NCBI GenBank assembly: GCA_002433805.1
Contig: DJIW01000015.1
Location: forward strand, 1-8,399
Length of the DNA stretch: 8,399 bases
Reading direction: 5' to 3'
From: Competibacteraceae bacterium UBA6584
Lineage (GTDB): Bacteria > Pseudomonadota > Gammaproteobacteria > Competibacterales > Competibacteraceae
Shown: piece after piece, positions 1-5,995 of the stretch
Layout of the letters: each line of letters opens with the position of its first letter
Numbering within the stretch: position 1 is the stretch's first letter
Notes under the pieces: model-generated
What the model saw: only the letters and a program-made list of their open reading frames with translations
Told to the model about the DNA's origin: nothing
Databases searched by the model: none
Made by a program: the position numbers and the translations under genes

Positions 1-245
1 CGCCAATTCCAGTCGGAAGGATATCCGTCTAGCTCCATGGCGGTGCACAGCGTGCTGCAATCGCACAATCCATGATCCAAAAGCGCGGCAAGCTGCTCGG
101 AAAGATTCGAAAACCGCGTGGCCCACGCTCTGCATTAAACTTTTGTGGCCTTAACGGTCTTATCCGTTTCCGACCGGCGGTCACGCCGTTTTCAATCAGT
201 GGAAAGGGCAACCGAAACCTCGCCGCCGTCAGTGATGTTCCGCTC

Positions 246-251
246 AAAGGA
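246..251 (+). promoter_or_regulatory. Ribosome binding site of the AAA+ ATPase gene
   Basis: The purine-rich stretch AAAGGA lies five bases before the ATG at 257 and supports that codon as the true start. Other in-frame starts upstream have no comparable site. Confidence 0.7.
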
Positions 252-256
252 TTGGC

Positions 257-1324
257 ATGAATCCCGCCATCGAACTCACGCTCGCGCAAACCTTCGATTT
301 TCTGCTCCACGTTGCGGTGGTGCGGCCGGTCTTTCTATGGGGCGCGCCGGGCATCGGCAAAACGGCGCTGGTCAACCGTTTCGCGACGGCGGTGGGCCTG
401 GAGTGTGTGTCGCTGTTGGGCAGCCAACTGGCTCCGGAAGATTTGCTGGGCGTACCGAAGATCGACGGCGACTGCTCGCGGTTTTTTCCGCCGGCCAACA
501 TCGTGCGCCGCCAGCCGTTCGTGCTGTTTCTGGACGAACTCAACGCCGCCAGCCACGACATCCAAAAAGCGTTTTACTCGCTGATTCTGGAACAGCGGGT
601 CGGCGAATACCGATTGCCCGCCGGCACCATCGTCATCGGCGCGGGCAACCGGGCCAAGGACGCCGCCATCGTCAAGCCGATGCCTTCGGCGCTCATCAAC
701 CGTCTGGCCCACATCCATTTGCGCGCCCAACACCGCGAATGGCTGGCCTGGGCCGTGAATGAGGGCGGGATTCATCCGTGGGTGGTGGACTACATCCAGC
801 TTCGGCCGGATCATTTGTGGAATGAGCCGCCGAAGCATGAAGAACCGTTCTCGACTCCCCGTTCGTGGCACATGTTGTCCGACGCCTTGCATTCCTTTGG
901 CGAAGCCTTGAGCGATGAAATGCTGGAGGCGCTGGCCTTCGGGTTGCTGACGCCGGCCCATGCCGGCCAGTTTAAAGGCTTTGTGAAGCAGTTGCGGCAA
1001 CGCCACACGCTGGCGGCGATCTTGAAGGGCGATGCCCACTGGCCGGCCGAACCCGCCGACCGCGACATTCTTTACTTTCTGGCGCAATCGTTTCGGGGCC
1101 AGCTGCGCAAGGAGTTACCGGAGGACGAAGCCTCGCTGCGGCAGGAGCACAAGCAACTGGCGATGCGGGCGAAAAGTTTGCTGCGGGATCTGGCGCGGAT
1201 CAGCGTCGAAATGGCCCAAACGGTGGTGGCCGAAGATGATGCTGGCCAGCGCTTGCCGTCCTGGTTTTTGGTGGAGGTGGCGCGCGATTTGCCCCGCTTG
1301 GCCGAACGTCGGACGGGTAAATGA
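257..1324 (+). CDS. MoxR-type AAA+ ATPase
   Basis: This 355-residue protein is an AAA+ ATPase of the MoxR kind. Visible motifs are Walker A GAPGIGKT (residues 29-36), Walker B VLFLDE (89-94), a sensor-1 asparagine in GAGNR (N131) and an arginine-finger-like ALINR (R149). The C-terminal 200 residues are helical and end in a charged coiled stretch (about 280-320). Members of this family usually act as chaperone-like remodelling ATPases paired with a VWA protein, as in RavA/ViaA of E. coli. Here the partner follows directly: the TGA stop overlaps the next ATG in an ATGA, which implies translational coupling. No signal peptide or membrane segment is seen, so it should be cytoplasmic. The substrate cannot be told from sequence. 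Family is near certain; specific role is unknown. Confidence 0.93.
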   Translation: MNPAIELTLAQTFDFLLHVAVVRPVFLWGAPGIGKTALVNRFATAVGLECVSLLGSQLAPEDLLGVPKIDGDCSRFFPPANIVRRQPFVLFLDELNAASHDIQKAFYSLILEQRVGEYRLPAGTIVIGAGNRAKDAAIVKPMPSALINRLAHIHLRAQHREWLAWAVNEGGIHPWVVDYIQLRPDHLWNEPPKHEEPFSTPRSWHMLSDALHSFGEALSDEMLEALAFGLLTPAHAGQFKGFVKQLRQRHTLAAILKGDAHWPAEPADRDILYFLAQSFRGQLRKELPEDEASLRQEHKQLAMRAKSLLRDLARISVEMAQTVVAEDDAGQRLPSWFLVEVARDLPRLAERRTGK

Positions 1325-3135
1325 AGCCTCGCAAAGCCGCCGACCATCCGGCTCGCATCGCGTTTCAGCAAGGCGTGCTGCTCGCCCAACGCCCGCCGCT
1401 GGACGCCGTGGCCGGCGCGGCGCAGCTCCGGTTTGACGACAAGCACCACTTTGTGAGCGTCAAGGGCTGGCTGGCGCTGTCGCCGGATGGATTTATTTGG
1501 GTCCATCCCAAGCGAGTGGCGCGGCCGGAGGAGTGGGCGCGGGTGTTGGGGCTCGCTTACATCTGCTTGGGCTTCGGTTTGGTGCGTCAGCGCGAACCGC
1601 AGGCGCTGTGGGAAACTGCCGCGCTGCTGGTGGCGGAACGGTTTTGCCAGGATGCCGGGATCGGGGTTGCGGCGGAGGTTTTGCTCCATCCGGAGGTGGA
1701 AATTCCGGTCAGCGGCGAAGAAGCGCTGTTTCGGAGTTTGGTCGTCGAGGGATGCGATCCCGCGTTGCTGCAATGGCATGAGGCGCTGTGCGGCAACGGG
1801 ATGAACGTGTTTCGCCCGACCGATCAATCGCCCGGCGGCTACCGACCACGCTCGCCGGACTGGCGCGAGTTGCTGGCCGATGGCATCGCGCGCGGGGTGG
1901 GCGAAGCGATTGAGAAGGCAAGCGGCCGAACGGTCGCGGTTTCTGGCGCGCCGCGCCGGCTGACGCCGGCGTTGAAGGCGCAACGCCGCTTGATCGACAG
2001 CCATCCGCTGCTAGGCGCGCTGGCGGTCGGCTTCGATCTGGAGGAAGACCCGCGCGTGTGCCAGTTGCACGCTATTCGGGTGGCGGCCATCGATGTGGGT
2101 AGCCGGACGATCTGGATCAACCCGGCGGCGGGTTTGAACGAGTCGGAATGTCTGTTTGTGTTCGCCCACGAGCTGCTGCACGCCGGTTTGAATCACGCTT
2201 CGCGCCGGCGAGGACGCGATCCTTTGCTATGGAATGTCGCCTGCGATTTCGTGATCAACGGTTGGTTGATCGAAATGGGGATCGGCGCGCCGCCGGTGCT
2301 GGGCCTGCTGCACGACGCCGAGTTGGCCGGAGATTCGGCCGAGGAGATTTACGATCAGCTGGCGCGCGATCTGCGCCGCGCCCGCAAGTTGGCGACCTTG
2401 CGCGGGCCGGGTTTGCCCGATGTGTTCGGCAAGGAGGAGGGCGGCATTTTTGTCGATGCCGAGGCTTATTGCCGGCGCGCGTTGTGGCAGGGTATGGAGC
2501 GTTGTTTGATGGGCGGCGGGCGCGGGACGCTGCCGGCCGGACTGGTGGAGGAAATTCGCGGTTTGGCCCAGCCGCCAATTGCGTGGGACGTGCGGTTGGC
2601 TTATTGGTTCGACGAGCATTTCCCGCCGCCGGAGCGCCGCCGGAGTTACGCGCGACCCTCGCGCCGGCAAGCCAGCACGCCGGATATTCCCCGTCCGTCC
2701 ATCGCCAAGCCGCCCGAGGAGGAACGGCGGGCGCGGGTTTTTGGGGTCGTGTTGGATACGTCTGGGTCGATGGAGCCGAAGCTGCTCGGCAAAGCCATCG
2801 GAGCCATCGCCAGTTACGCTCAGGCGCGGGAGGTGTTCGCGGTGCGGTTGGTGTATTGCGACGCCGCCGCCTACGATGCGGGTTGGCTGCCGCCTGAGGC
2901 TTTATTGGAGCGGATTGCGGTTAAGGGACGCGGTGGGACGGTGCTGCAACGGGGCGTGGATTGCTTGCGGGATGCGGCGCGGCGCAAGGATTTCCCGCCG
3001 CGCGGGCCGGTGTTGCTGATCACCGATGGCTACTGCGAGACGCAGTTGAGCATCGACTTCGAACATGCTTTTCTAATGCCAGAAGGTCGGCGGCTACCGT
3101 TCGCGCCGCGCGGTGAGGTGTTTTGGGTTCGGTAG
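1321..3135 (+). CDS. Tandem metallopeptidase-like / VWA domain protein (DUF2201 type)
   Basis: This 604-residue protein has three parts. Residues about 206-410 carry a putative zinc-binding HELLH (H283, E284, H287; H292 nearby) in the setting AHELLHAGLNH, as in the DUF2201 putative metallopeptidase family. Residues about 473-604 form a VWA domain with a full MIDAS: DTSGS at 479-483, T540 and D569 (ITDG). The linker (about 425-470) is rich in proline and arginine. Residues 1-205 resemble the metallopeptidase region: IWVHP (59-63) parallels IWINP (264-268), ALWETA (95-100) parallels LLWNVA (302-307), and AGIG (112-115) parallels MGIG (319-322). The HExxH position is lost in this first copy. Family members are typically nearer 400 residues, which fits an added copy. 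The gene is coupled to the upstream MoxR ATPase by a 4-base overlap, so the two probably form a complex. Proteolytic activity is inferred, not shown. Confidence 0.88.
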   Translation: MKPRKAADHPARIAFQQGVLLAQRPPLDAVAGAAQLRFDDKHHFVSVKGWLALSPDGFIWVHPKRVARPEEWARVLGLAYICLGFGLVRQREPQALWETAALLVAERFCQDAGIGVAAEVLLHPEVEIPVSGEEALFRSLVVEGCDPALLQWHEALCGNGMNVFRPTDQSPGGYRPRSPDWRELLADGIARGVGEAIEKASGRTVAVSGAPRRLTPALKAQRRLIDSHPLLGALAVGFDLEEDPRVCQLHAIRVAAIDVGSRTIWINPAAGLNESECLFVFAHELLHAGLNHASRRRGRDPLLWNVACDFVINGWLIEMGIGAPPVLGLLHDAELAGDSAEEIYDQLARDLRRARKLATLRGPGLPDVFGKEEGGIFVDAEAYCRRALWQGMERCLMGGGRGTLPAGLVEEIRGLAQPPIAWDVRLAYWFDEHFPPPERRRSYARPSRRQASTPDIPRPSIAKPPEEERRARVFGVVLDTSGSMEPKLLGKAIGAIASYAQAREVFAVRLVYCDAAAYDAGWLPPEALLERIAVKGRGGTVLQRGVDCLRDAARRKDFPPRGPVLLITDGYCETQLSIDFEHAFLMPEGRRLPFAPRGEVFWVR

Positions 3136-3147
3136 GATTTATCGCGC

Positions 3148-3164
3148 TCATTACTTTGTAATGA
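3148..3164. repeat. Short perfect inverted repeat
   Basis: TCATTAC and its reverse complement flank a 3-base TTT loop. It lies 12 bases after the VWA gene stop and just before the Shine-Dalgarno site of the decayed cupin gene. There is no T-run, so a terminator is unlikely; it may be a relic operator of the cupin gene. It could also be chance. Confidence 0.4.
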
Positions 3165-3176
3165 CAGGAACCACTA

Positions 3177-3290
3177 ATGAAAATATCAAACCTACCTTTC
3201 GGCACAATTGACTGATCAAGCGTTGAAAGAACGGAACATGGGACGAGACGGGCGCGGCTTATTGGCGCGCAAGACTTTGGGAACATCAGA
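3177..3290 (+). pseudogene. Decayed 5' fragment of a DHCW-motif cupin-fold protein gene
   Basis: A good Shine-Dalgarno site (AGGAA, 3166-3170) precedes an ATG at 3177, which reads MKISNLPFGTID and then stops at TGA (3213-3215). Read past the stop, the frame continues SSVERTEH. After small frame changes come the pieces ETGAAYWRA and QDFGNIR. From memory, DHCW-motif cupin-fold proteins begin with FGTTDWSSVE..TEH..ETG..YWR..FGDIR, so the stop most likely replaced a tryptophan codon (TGG to TGA). The remainder of the gene, including the DHCW motif itself, is missing. Homology breaks off about 14 bases before the toxin gene's 3' end. This is a remnant with one nonsense change, at least two frame changes and a 3' truncation. 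Confidence 0.6.
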
Positions 3291-3303
3291 CCCCAAAACC
3301 TAG

Positions 3304-3654
3304 TCAATCGTCTTCCAACACGGAAATCAGGCATTCCAGCACTTGGCTGACGAGGTGCGGCGGGGCGCGTTCTACCACGCTCGCCTTTCGCGCTTTCCAG
3401 TCCAGGGATTTGACCTGGTGGGCGTGAATGCTGCCGTCTGTTCTTAAACCGGAACCGGAGAGCGGAATCAGGAAACCGGAGTCGCGGGCCACAGCCGCCA
3501 TGCCGCCGGAAATCGGGCAGACCAGGGCAAGCTGGAACCGCTGGTTGAAGGATTTGGGCGAGACGACGAGGCAGAAATGAGGGCCTTGCATTTCCCGTCC
3601 GCTTGCCGGGTCGAACTGGAGGTGGAGAATGTCGCCCCGGTCCGGGGGCTTCAT
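3304..3654 (-). CDS. PemK/MazF-family toxin (ChpB-like endoribonuclease)
   Basis: This 116-residue protein matches the MazF/PemK/ChpB fold along its length: RGDILHLQFDPASGRE (residues 6-21), LVVSPKSFN (29-37), LALVCPIS (42-49) and HQVKSLDWKAR (79-89). Family members cleave mRNA and stop growth when the antitoxin is lost. Two positions used for catalysis in E. coli MazF look changed: the Arg of the RP pair aligns with His26, and the Thr of the PxT loop aligns with Ser49. Some ChpB-like relatives may also differ here, so loss of activity should not be assumed. The gene starts inside the antitoxin stop codon (ATGA overlap at 3651-3654), the usual antitoxin-first layout. Its 3' end abuts a decayed cupin gene. 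Confidence 0.9.
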   Translation of the reverse strand: MKPPDRGDILHLQFDPASGREMQGPHFCLVVSPKSFNQRFQLALVCPISGGMAAVARDSGFLIPLSGSGLRTDGSIHAHQVKSLDWKARKASVVERAPPHLVSQVLECLISVLEDD

Positions 3655-3893
3655 TGCTCGTTTCCCACCGCCGGGAGTTCGTCCCAGCCTGTCACCCGCT
3701 GCAATCCTTTAGGGGTGGCCGCTAGCAACTCCGCCAAACGTCGGCGTGGGCGGGCGGGTTTCAGGCGCAGTTCGGATCCGCTGATTTCCACGGACAGCAG
3801 CGCCCCGGCTTCAAGCTGGTTCTGTTCAATGTAAGATTGGGGAATGGTGATGATCAGCGAGCCACCCGAGCGGCGCAACGACGCAGTGAGCAT
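3651..3893 (-). CDS. MazE/ChpS-like antitoxin, AbrB-type DNA-binding domain
   Basis: This 80-residue protein has an N-terminal swapped-hairpin AbrB/MazE domain (LRRSGGSLIITIPQSYIEQ, residues 6-24, then a beta-rich stretch to about 47). The C-terminal tail (about 50-80) is Arg- and Leu-rich, then acidic, and in this family wraps the toxin. It should neutralise the downstream toxin and repress the operon by binding its own promoter. The Shine-Dalgarno AGGA lies seven bases before the ATG on the minus strand. A near-perfect inverted repeat at 3903-3933 just upstream is the likely operator. Confidence 0.88.
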   Translation of the reverse strand: MLTASLRRSGGSLIITIPQSYIEQNQLEAGALLSVEISGSELRLKPARPRRRLAELLAATPKGLQRVTGWDELPAVGNEQ

Positions 3894-3902
3894 GATAAAA
3901 TC

Positions 3903-3933
3903 CTGTTTAGTTTTACTAAAATAAAACTAACAG
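3903..3933. promoter_or_regulatory. Probable operator of the toxin-antitoxin operon
   Basis: CTGTTTAGTTTTA (3903-3915) is answered by TAAAACTAACAG (3922-3933). The arms are reverse complements apart from one extra T, around a 6-base centre. The core AGTTTTA/TAAAACT arms are perfect. The site begins ten bases before the antitoxin ATG (minus strand), overlaps its Shine-Dalgarno AGGA, and is set in AT-rich DNA with TTGAAG and TATTTT promoter-like boxes on the minus strand. Autorepression by the antitoxin or the toxin complex at such a repeat is typical of mazEF-like operons. Confidence 0.6.
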
Positions 3934-4036
3934 AAATTCTTCAATTTGAAAATACTAAAATTTTTCCTATTGTTAGTCGTTCTAATACTATCTAAAGAAT
4001 GTATCTGAGCTCAATAAAGGCGCATAGATAGAGAGT

Positions 4037-4054
4037 AAACGGATTTATCCGTTT
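4037..4054. repeat. 18-bp near-perfect palindrome
   Basis: AAACGGAT and ATCCGTTT are exact reverse complements separated by TT. A related but weaker form, AACGG then TTATCCGTTT, occurs at 153-169 upstream of the AAA+ gene. It sits in the AT-rich gap between the antitoxin promoter region and the transposase remnant. It may be an operator or a dispersed repeat; the function is unknown. Confidence 0.45.
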
Positions 4055-4079
4055 GGCCTTTTGGCGACCGAACAGCCGA

Positions 4080-4190
4080 AGCGGAGTGCCGTGTCCGCAG
4101 GATCGGGTCAATCGGCAGTTCAAGGCAGATTGGCCGAGTCGGTTATGGGTTTCGGATTTCACCTATATATCCACTCGGCAAGGCTTCGTC
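4080..4190 (+). mobile_element. IS3-family transposase (OrfB) fragment
   Basis: In one frame the DNA reads VPCPQDRVNRQFKADWP, then LWVSDFTYISTRQGFV. This matches the start of the DDE catalytic domain of IS3-family OrfB transposases, where the D of SDFTY is the first catalytic aspartate. Only about 37 codons remain. The similarity stops at about 4190, and no start, other catalytic residues or inverted ends are seen. It is a dead remnant lying directly before the ribosome binding site of the downstream cupin gene, so the insertion or its deletion may have changed that gene's promoter. Confidence 0.75.
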
Positions 4191-4213
4191 TTAATCCGAA
4201 AAAGGAGCAACGC

Positions 4214-4618
4214 TTGGCTAAATCAACCATCACCTACTGGAATCCTCTCGCATCCGACAGTCAGGAGCGCTGGACGCCGATTCAAGGGTTGGAAGGCATG
4301 GCCGAGGAAGTGACCTTGAGCATCGATCCGGTTACCGGAGAATATTCCAGGCTCACTCGGTTTCTACCCGGAGCCGATACATCCGCCTTCGGAGGGAAAA
4401 GCCACGCTTATCCGGAGGAAGTGTTCATCGTCAGCGGCCGACTTTACGACGCGGCATTCGATCTTTGGTTGGAGGCCGGTCATTACGCCAGCCGCCCGCC
4501 GGGCGAAGTGCATGGCCCTTTCAAAACCGAAACCGGCTGCGTTGTTTTCGAAGTCTCTTTTCCCAATCGGATTGCCTCCGACAAAAATACCTTAAAGCTT
4601 GATCCTTCCTGCTTCTGA
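4214..4618 (+). CDS. Cupin-domain protein
   Basis: This 134-residue protein is a single-domain cupin. H64, E68 or E69 and H100 (in GEVHGP) are candidate metal ligands, and EEVFIVSGRLYD (68-79) is a typical first cupin motif. The start chosen is TTG at 4214, because AAAGGAG (4201-4207) lies six bases before it. The frame is open further upstream to 4061, but that part is the out-of-frame reading of an IS3 transposase remnant and has no cupin character. The gene is 23 bases before a VOC gene and probably co-transcribed with it. Cupins of this kind may be dioxygenases or ligand-binding proteins; the substrate cannot be assigned. Confidence 0.8.
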   Translation: MAKSTITYWNPLASDSQERWTPIQGLEGMAEEVTLSIDPVTGEYSRLTRFLPGADTSAFGGKSHAYPEEVFIVSGRLYDAAFDLWLEAGHYASRPPGEVHGPFKTETGCVVFEVSFPNRIASDKNTLKLDPSCF

Positions 4619-4641
4619 ATCCCAATGCTGAGAAGCTCGGA

Positions 4642-5289
4642 ATGTCGCCCTGTCGTCTCGATCATCTTGTGGTGACCGCCCCTTCGCTTGATGCCGGCGC
4701 GGCGTGGGTTCGGCAAGCGCTCGGCGTTTCGCCACAGCCCGGCGGCGAGCACCCGCGCATGGGAACGCATAACCGGCTGCTGCGGCTCGGCGATGAATTA
4801 TATCTTGAGGTGATCGCGATCAATCCCGCCGCGCCTGCTCCAACCCGGCCGCGTTGGTTCGCGCTCGATAGGCTCGGCTCCGACGCCGCGCCCGCGCTTT
4901 CCGCTTGGGTCGTCCGCACCTCCAATATTCAGGCCGCCGTTTCCGTATGCTCGGAACCGCTTGGCGCTGTCGAGGCCATGAGCCGGGGCGCGCTCGACTG
5001 GTTTATCACCCTTTCAGCCGATGGGTCCGCGCCGCTCGGTGGGATCGGCCCTGCCTTGATCGAGTGGCGGACCGCGCCGCATCCCGCGTCCAAACTCCAA
5101 GAGCAGGGTTTATCGCTCGCCAAACTCAAACTCGCGCATCCCGAACCGGAGCGCGTTTCCCGCTTGTTGATGTCTTTGAGACTGGACGCGCCGGTTACGG
5201 TTTCGGCAGCCGCGCGCGGTTCGAAGCCGCGCTTGGTCGCGCGGATCAATACGCCGCACGGGCTTCAGGTGTTATCGAGCGCACTGTAA
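4642..5289 (+). CDS. VOC-superfamily protein, Glyoxalase_3 type
   Basis: This 215-residue protein begins LDHLVVTAPSLDAGAAWV and continues HPRMGTHNRLLRLG and ELYLEVIAINP. These are hallmarks of the long single-chain glyoxalase-like family (Glyoxalase_3). H8, H43 and E56 are candidate metal or active-site residues. The second half (about 85-210) is a weaker repeat of the fold. The enzymatic activity of this family is largely undefined. It follows the cupin gene by 23 bases and the two probably form an operon. The Shine-Dalgarno site is weak (AGAAG). No terminator is seen after it; the next promoter begins 44 bases later. Confidence 0.85.
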   Translation: MSPCRLDHLVVTAPSLDAGAAWVRQALGVSPQPGGEHPRMGTHNRLLRLGDELYLEVIAINPAAPAPTRPRWFALDRLGSDAAPALSAWVVRTSNIQAAVSVCSEPLGAVEAMSRGALDWFITLSADGSAPLGGIGPALIEWRTAPHPASKLQEQGLSLAKLKLAHPEPERVSRLLMSLRLDAPVTVSAAARGSKPRLVARINTPHGLQVLSSAL

Positions 5290-5332
5290 GCAGCTCATGC
5301 GCCTAGAAAATTAATCTCAGAATCATTTTTGC

Positions 5333-5361
5333 TTGACACCTTGCGCCGTCCGTTCTATTTT
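5333..5361 (+). promoter_or_regulatory. Sigma70-type promoter of the LexA-like operon
   Basis: A consensus -35 TTGACA (5333-5338) is followed after exactly 17 bases by TATTTT (5356-5361). This predicts transcription starting near 5367-5369 and a leader of only about 26 bases before the ATG at 5394. There is no clear Shine-Dalgarno site in that leader. Confidence 0.75.
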
Positions 5362-5382
5362 TAGCGTACATTTGTACGCTAA
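5361..5382. promoter_or_regulatory. Perfect palindrome, probable operator for the LexA-like repressor
   Basis: Arm TTAGCGTACA (5361-5370) and its exact reverse complement (5373-5382) are separated by TT. The site starts at the last base of the -10 box and covers the predicted transcription start, so a bound dimer would block the promoter. It lies 11 bases before the start of the LexA-like gene, which fits autorepression. It is not the E. coli LexA box (CTGT-N8-ACAG) nor the Gram-positive one (GAAC-N4-GTTC). The TTAG...CTAA ends are only reminiscent of the Xanthomonas type. Confidence 0.75.
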
Positions 5383-5393
5383 CAGTCACGCTC

Positions 5394-5990
5394 ATGCCCA
5401 AACGTCCCGACGACCAGCTTTACCTTCAACGCTTGCAGGATTACTACGCCCGCTGGCGCAGCCTGCCGGCTTACGGACCGCTGCGAGAGGTCTTGCGGCT
5501 GAGCTCGCGCGACGGCGTGGCCAAGGTGTTGGAACGGCTGCGGTCGGCCGGTTATCTGGATCGCGCGCCCGACAACCGCTGGACGCCGACCTCGCGATTT
5601 TTCGAGCGGCCGCTGGCGGAAACGGCGGTCCCGGCGGGATTGCCCGCCTTGGTCAGCGACGGCGGCGAGGTCTGCTCCATCGACAGCTGGCTGGTCCGCC
5701 ATCCCTCCCGCACCACGCTGATCCCGATTACCGGCGATTCCATGATCGAGGCCGGCATCTACGAAGGCGATCTGGCGGTGGTGGAGCGGAATATTCCCGC
5801 TCGGCCCGGCGATCTGGTGGTGGCGGTCATCAACAATGAATTGACGCTCAAAACCTTGGCGGTGGAAGACGGAGCCGCGATTCTGCGACCGGCCAATCCG
5901 CGTTATCCGATCATTCGACCCGGCGACCAGTTGGAGATTTTCGGCGTGGTCGTCGGACTGATCCGTTCCTATCGCTCGCCTCGGAGGTAA
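5394..5990 (+). CDS. LexA-like self-cleaving transcriptional repressor (S24 family)
   Basis: This 198-residue protein has LexA's layout and length (E. coli LexA is 202). Residues about 8-58 form a winged helix-turn-helix (LREVLRLSSRDGVAKVLERL, then AGYL), though with little identity to classical LexA. The C-terminal S24 domain holds the probable cleavage bond A81-G82 in VPAGLP, the nucleophile S116 in TGDSM, and the general base K153 in LTLKTL. The spacings G82-S116 (34) and S116-K153 (37) equal those of LexA G85-S119-K156, so self-cleavage on RecA activation is expected. It probably represses its own operon through the palindrome just upstream. The stop codon overlaps the next gene (TAATG), implying coupled expression with a UmuD-like protein. 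Whether it is the cell's main LexA or a specialised paralogue cannot be told. Confidence 0.92.
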   Translation: MPKRPDDQLYLQRLQDYYARWRSLPAYGPLREVLRLSSRDGVAKVLERLRSAGYLDRAPDNRWTPTSRFFERPLAETAVPAGLPALVSDGGEVCSIDSWLVRHPSRTTLIPITGDSMIEAGIYEGDLAVVERNIPARPGDLVVAVINNELTLKTLAVEDGAAILRPANPRYPIIRPGDQLEIFGVVVGLIRSYRSPRR

Positions 5991-5995
5991 TGCCC

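Noticed and set aside
1..75. Open frame from the window edge, ending at TGA 73-75, as the tail of an upstream gene
   Set aside because: Only 24 codons are visible, another frame is open even longer, and nothing in it is recognisable. It stays possible but unsupported.
174..192. CGGCG/CGCCG hairpin with TTTT as a terminator of an upstream gene
   Set aside because: The stem is only five bases and the T-run four; this is likely by chance in GC-rich DNA.
29..310. Minus-strand 93-codon open frame before and into the AAA+ gene
   Set aside because: It has an unnatural Arg/Pro-rich composition, overlaps the true gene, and has no ribosome site.
335..1087. Long minus-strand open frame (250 codons) inside the AAA+ gene
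   Set aside because: It is a GC-rich shadow of a gene whose Walker motifs are clear on the plus strand.
1072..2004. Long minus-strand open frame (310 codons) across the AAA+/VWA junction
   Set aside because: It is Arg/Gln/Ala-rich and without motifs, and opposes two well-supported genes.
3020..3334. Minus-strand open frame spanning the gap after the VWA gene
   Set aside because: It overlaps the VWA domain and the toxin end. The gap is better explained as a decayed cupin gene on the plus strand.
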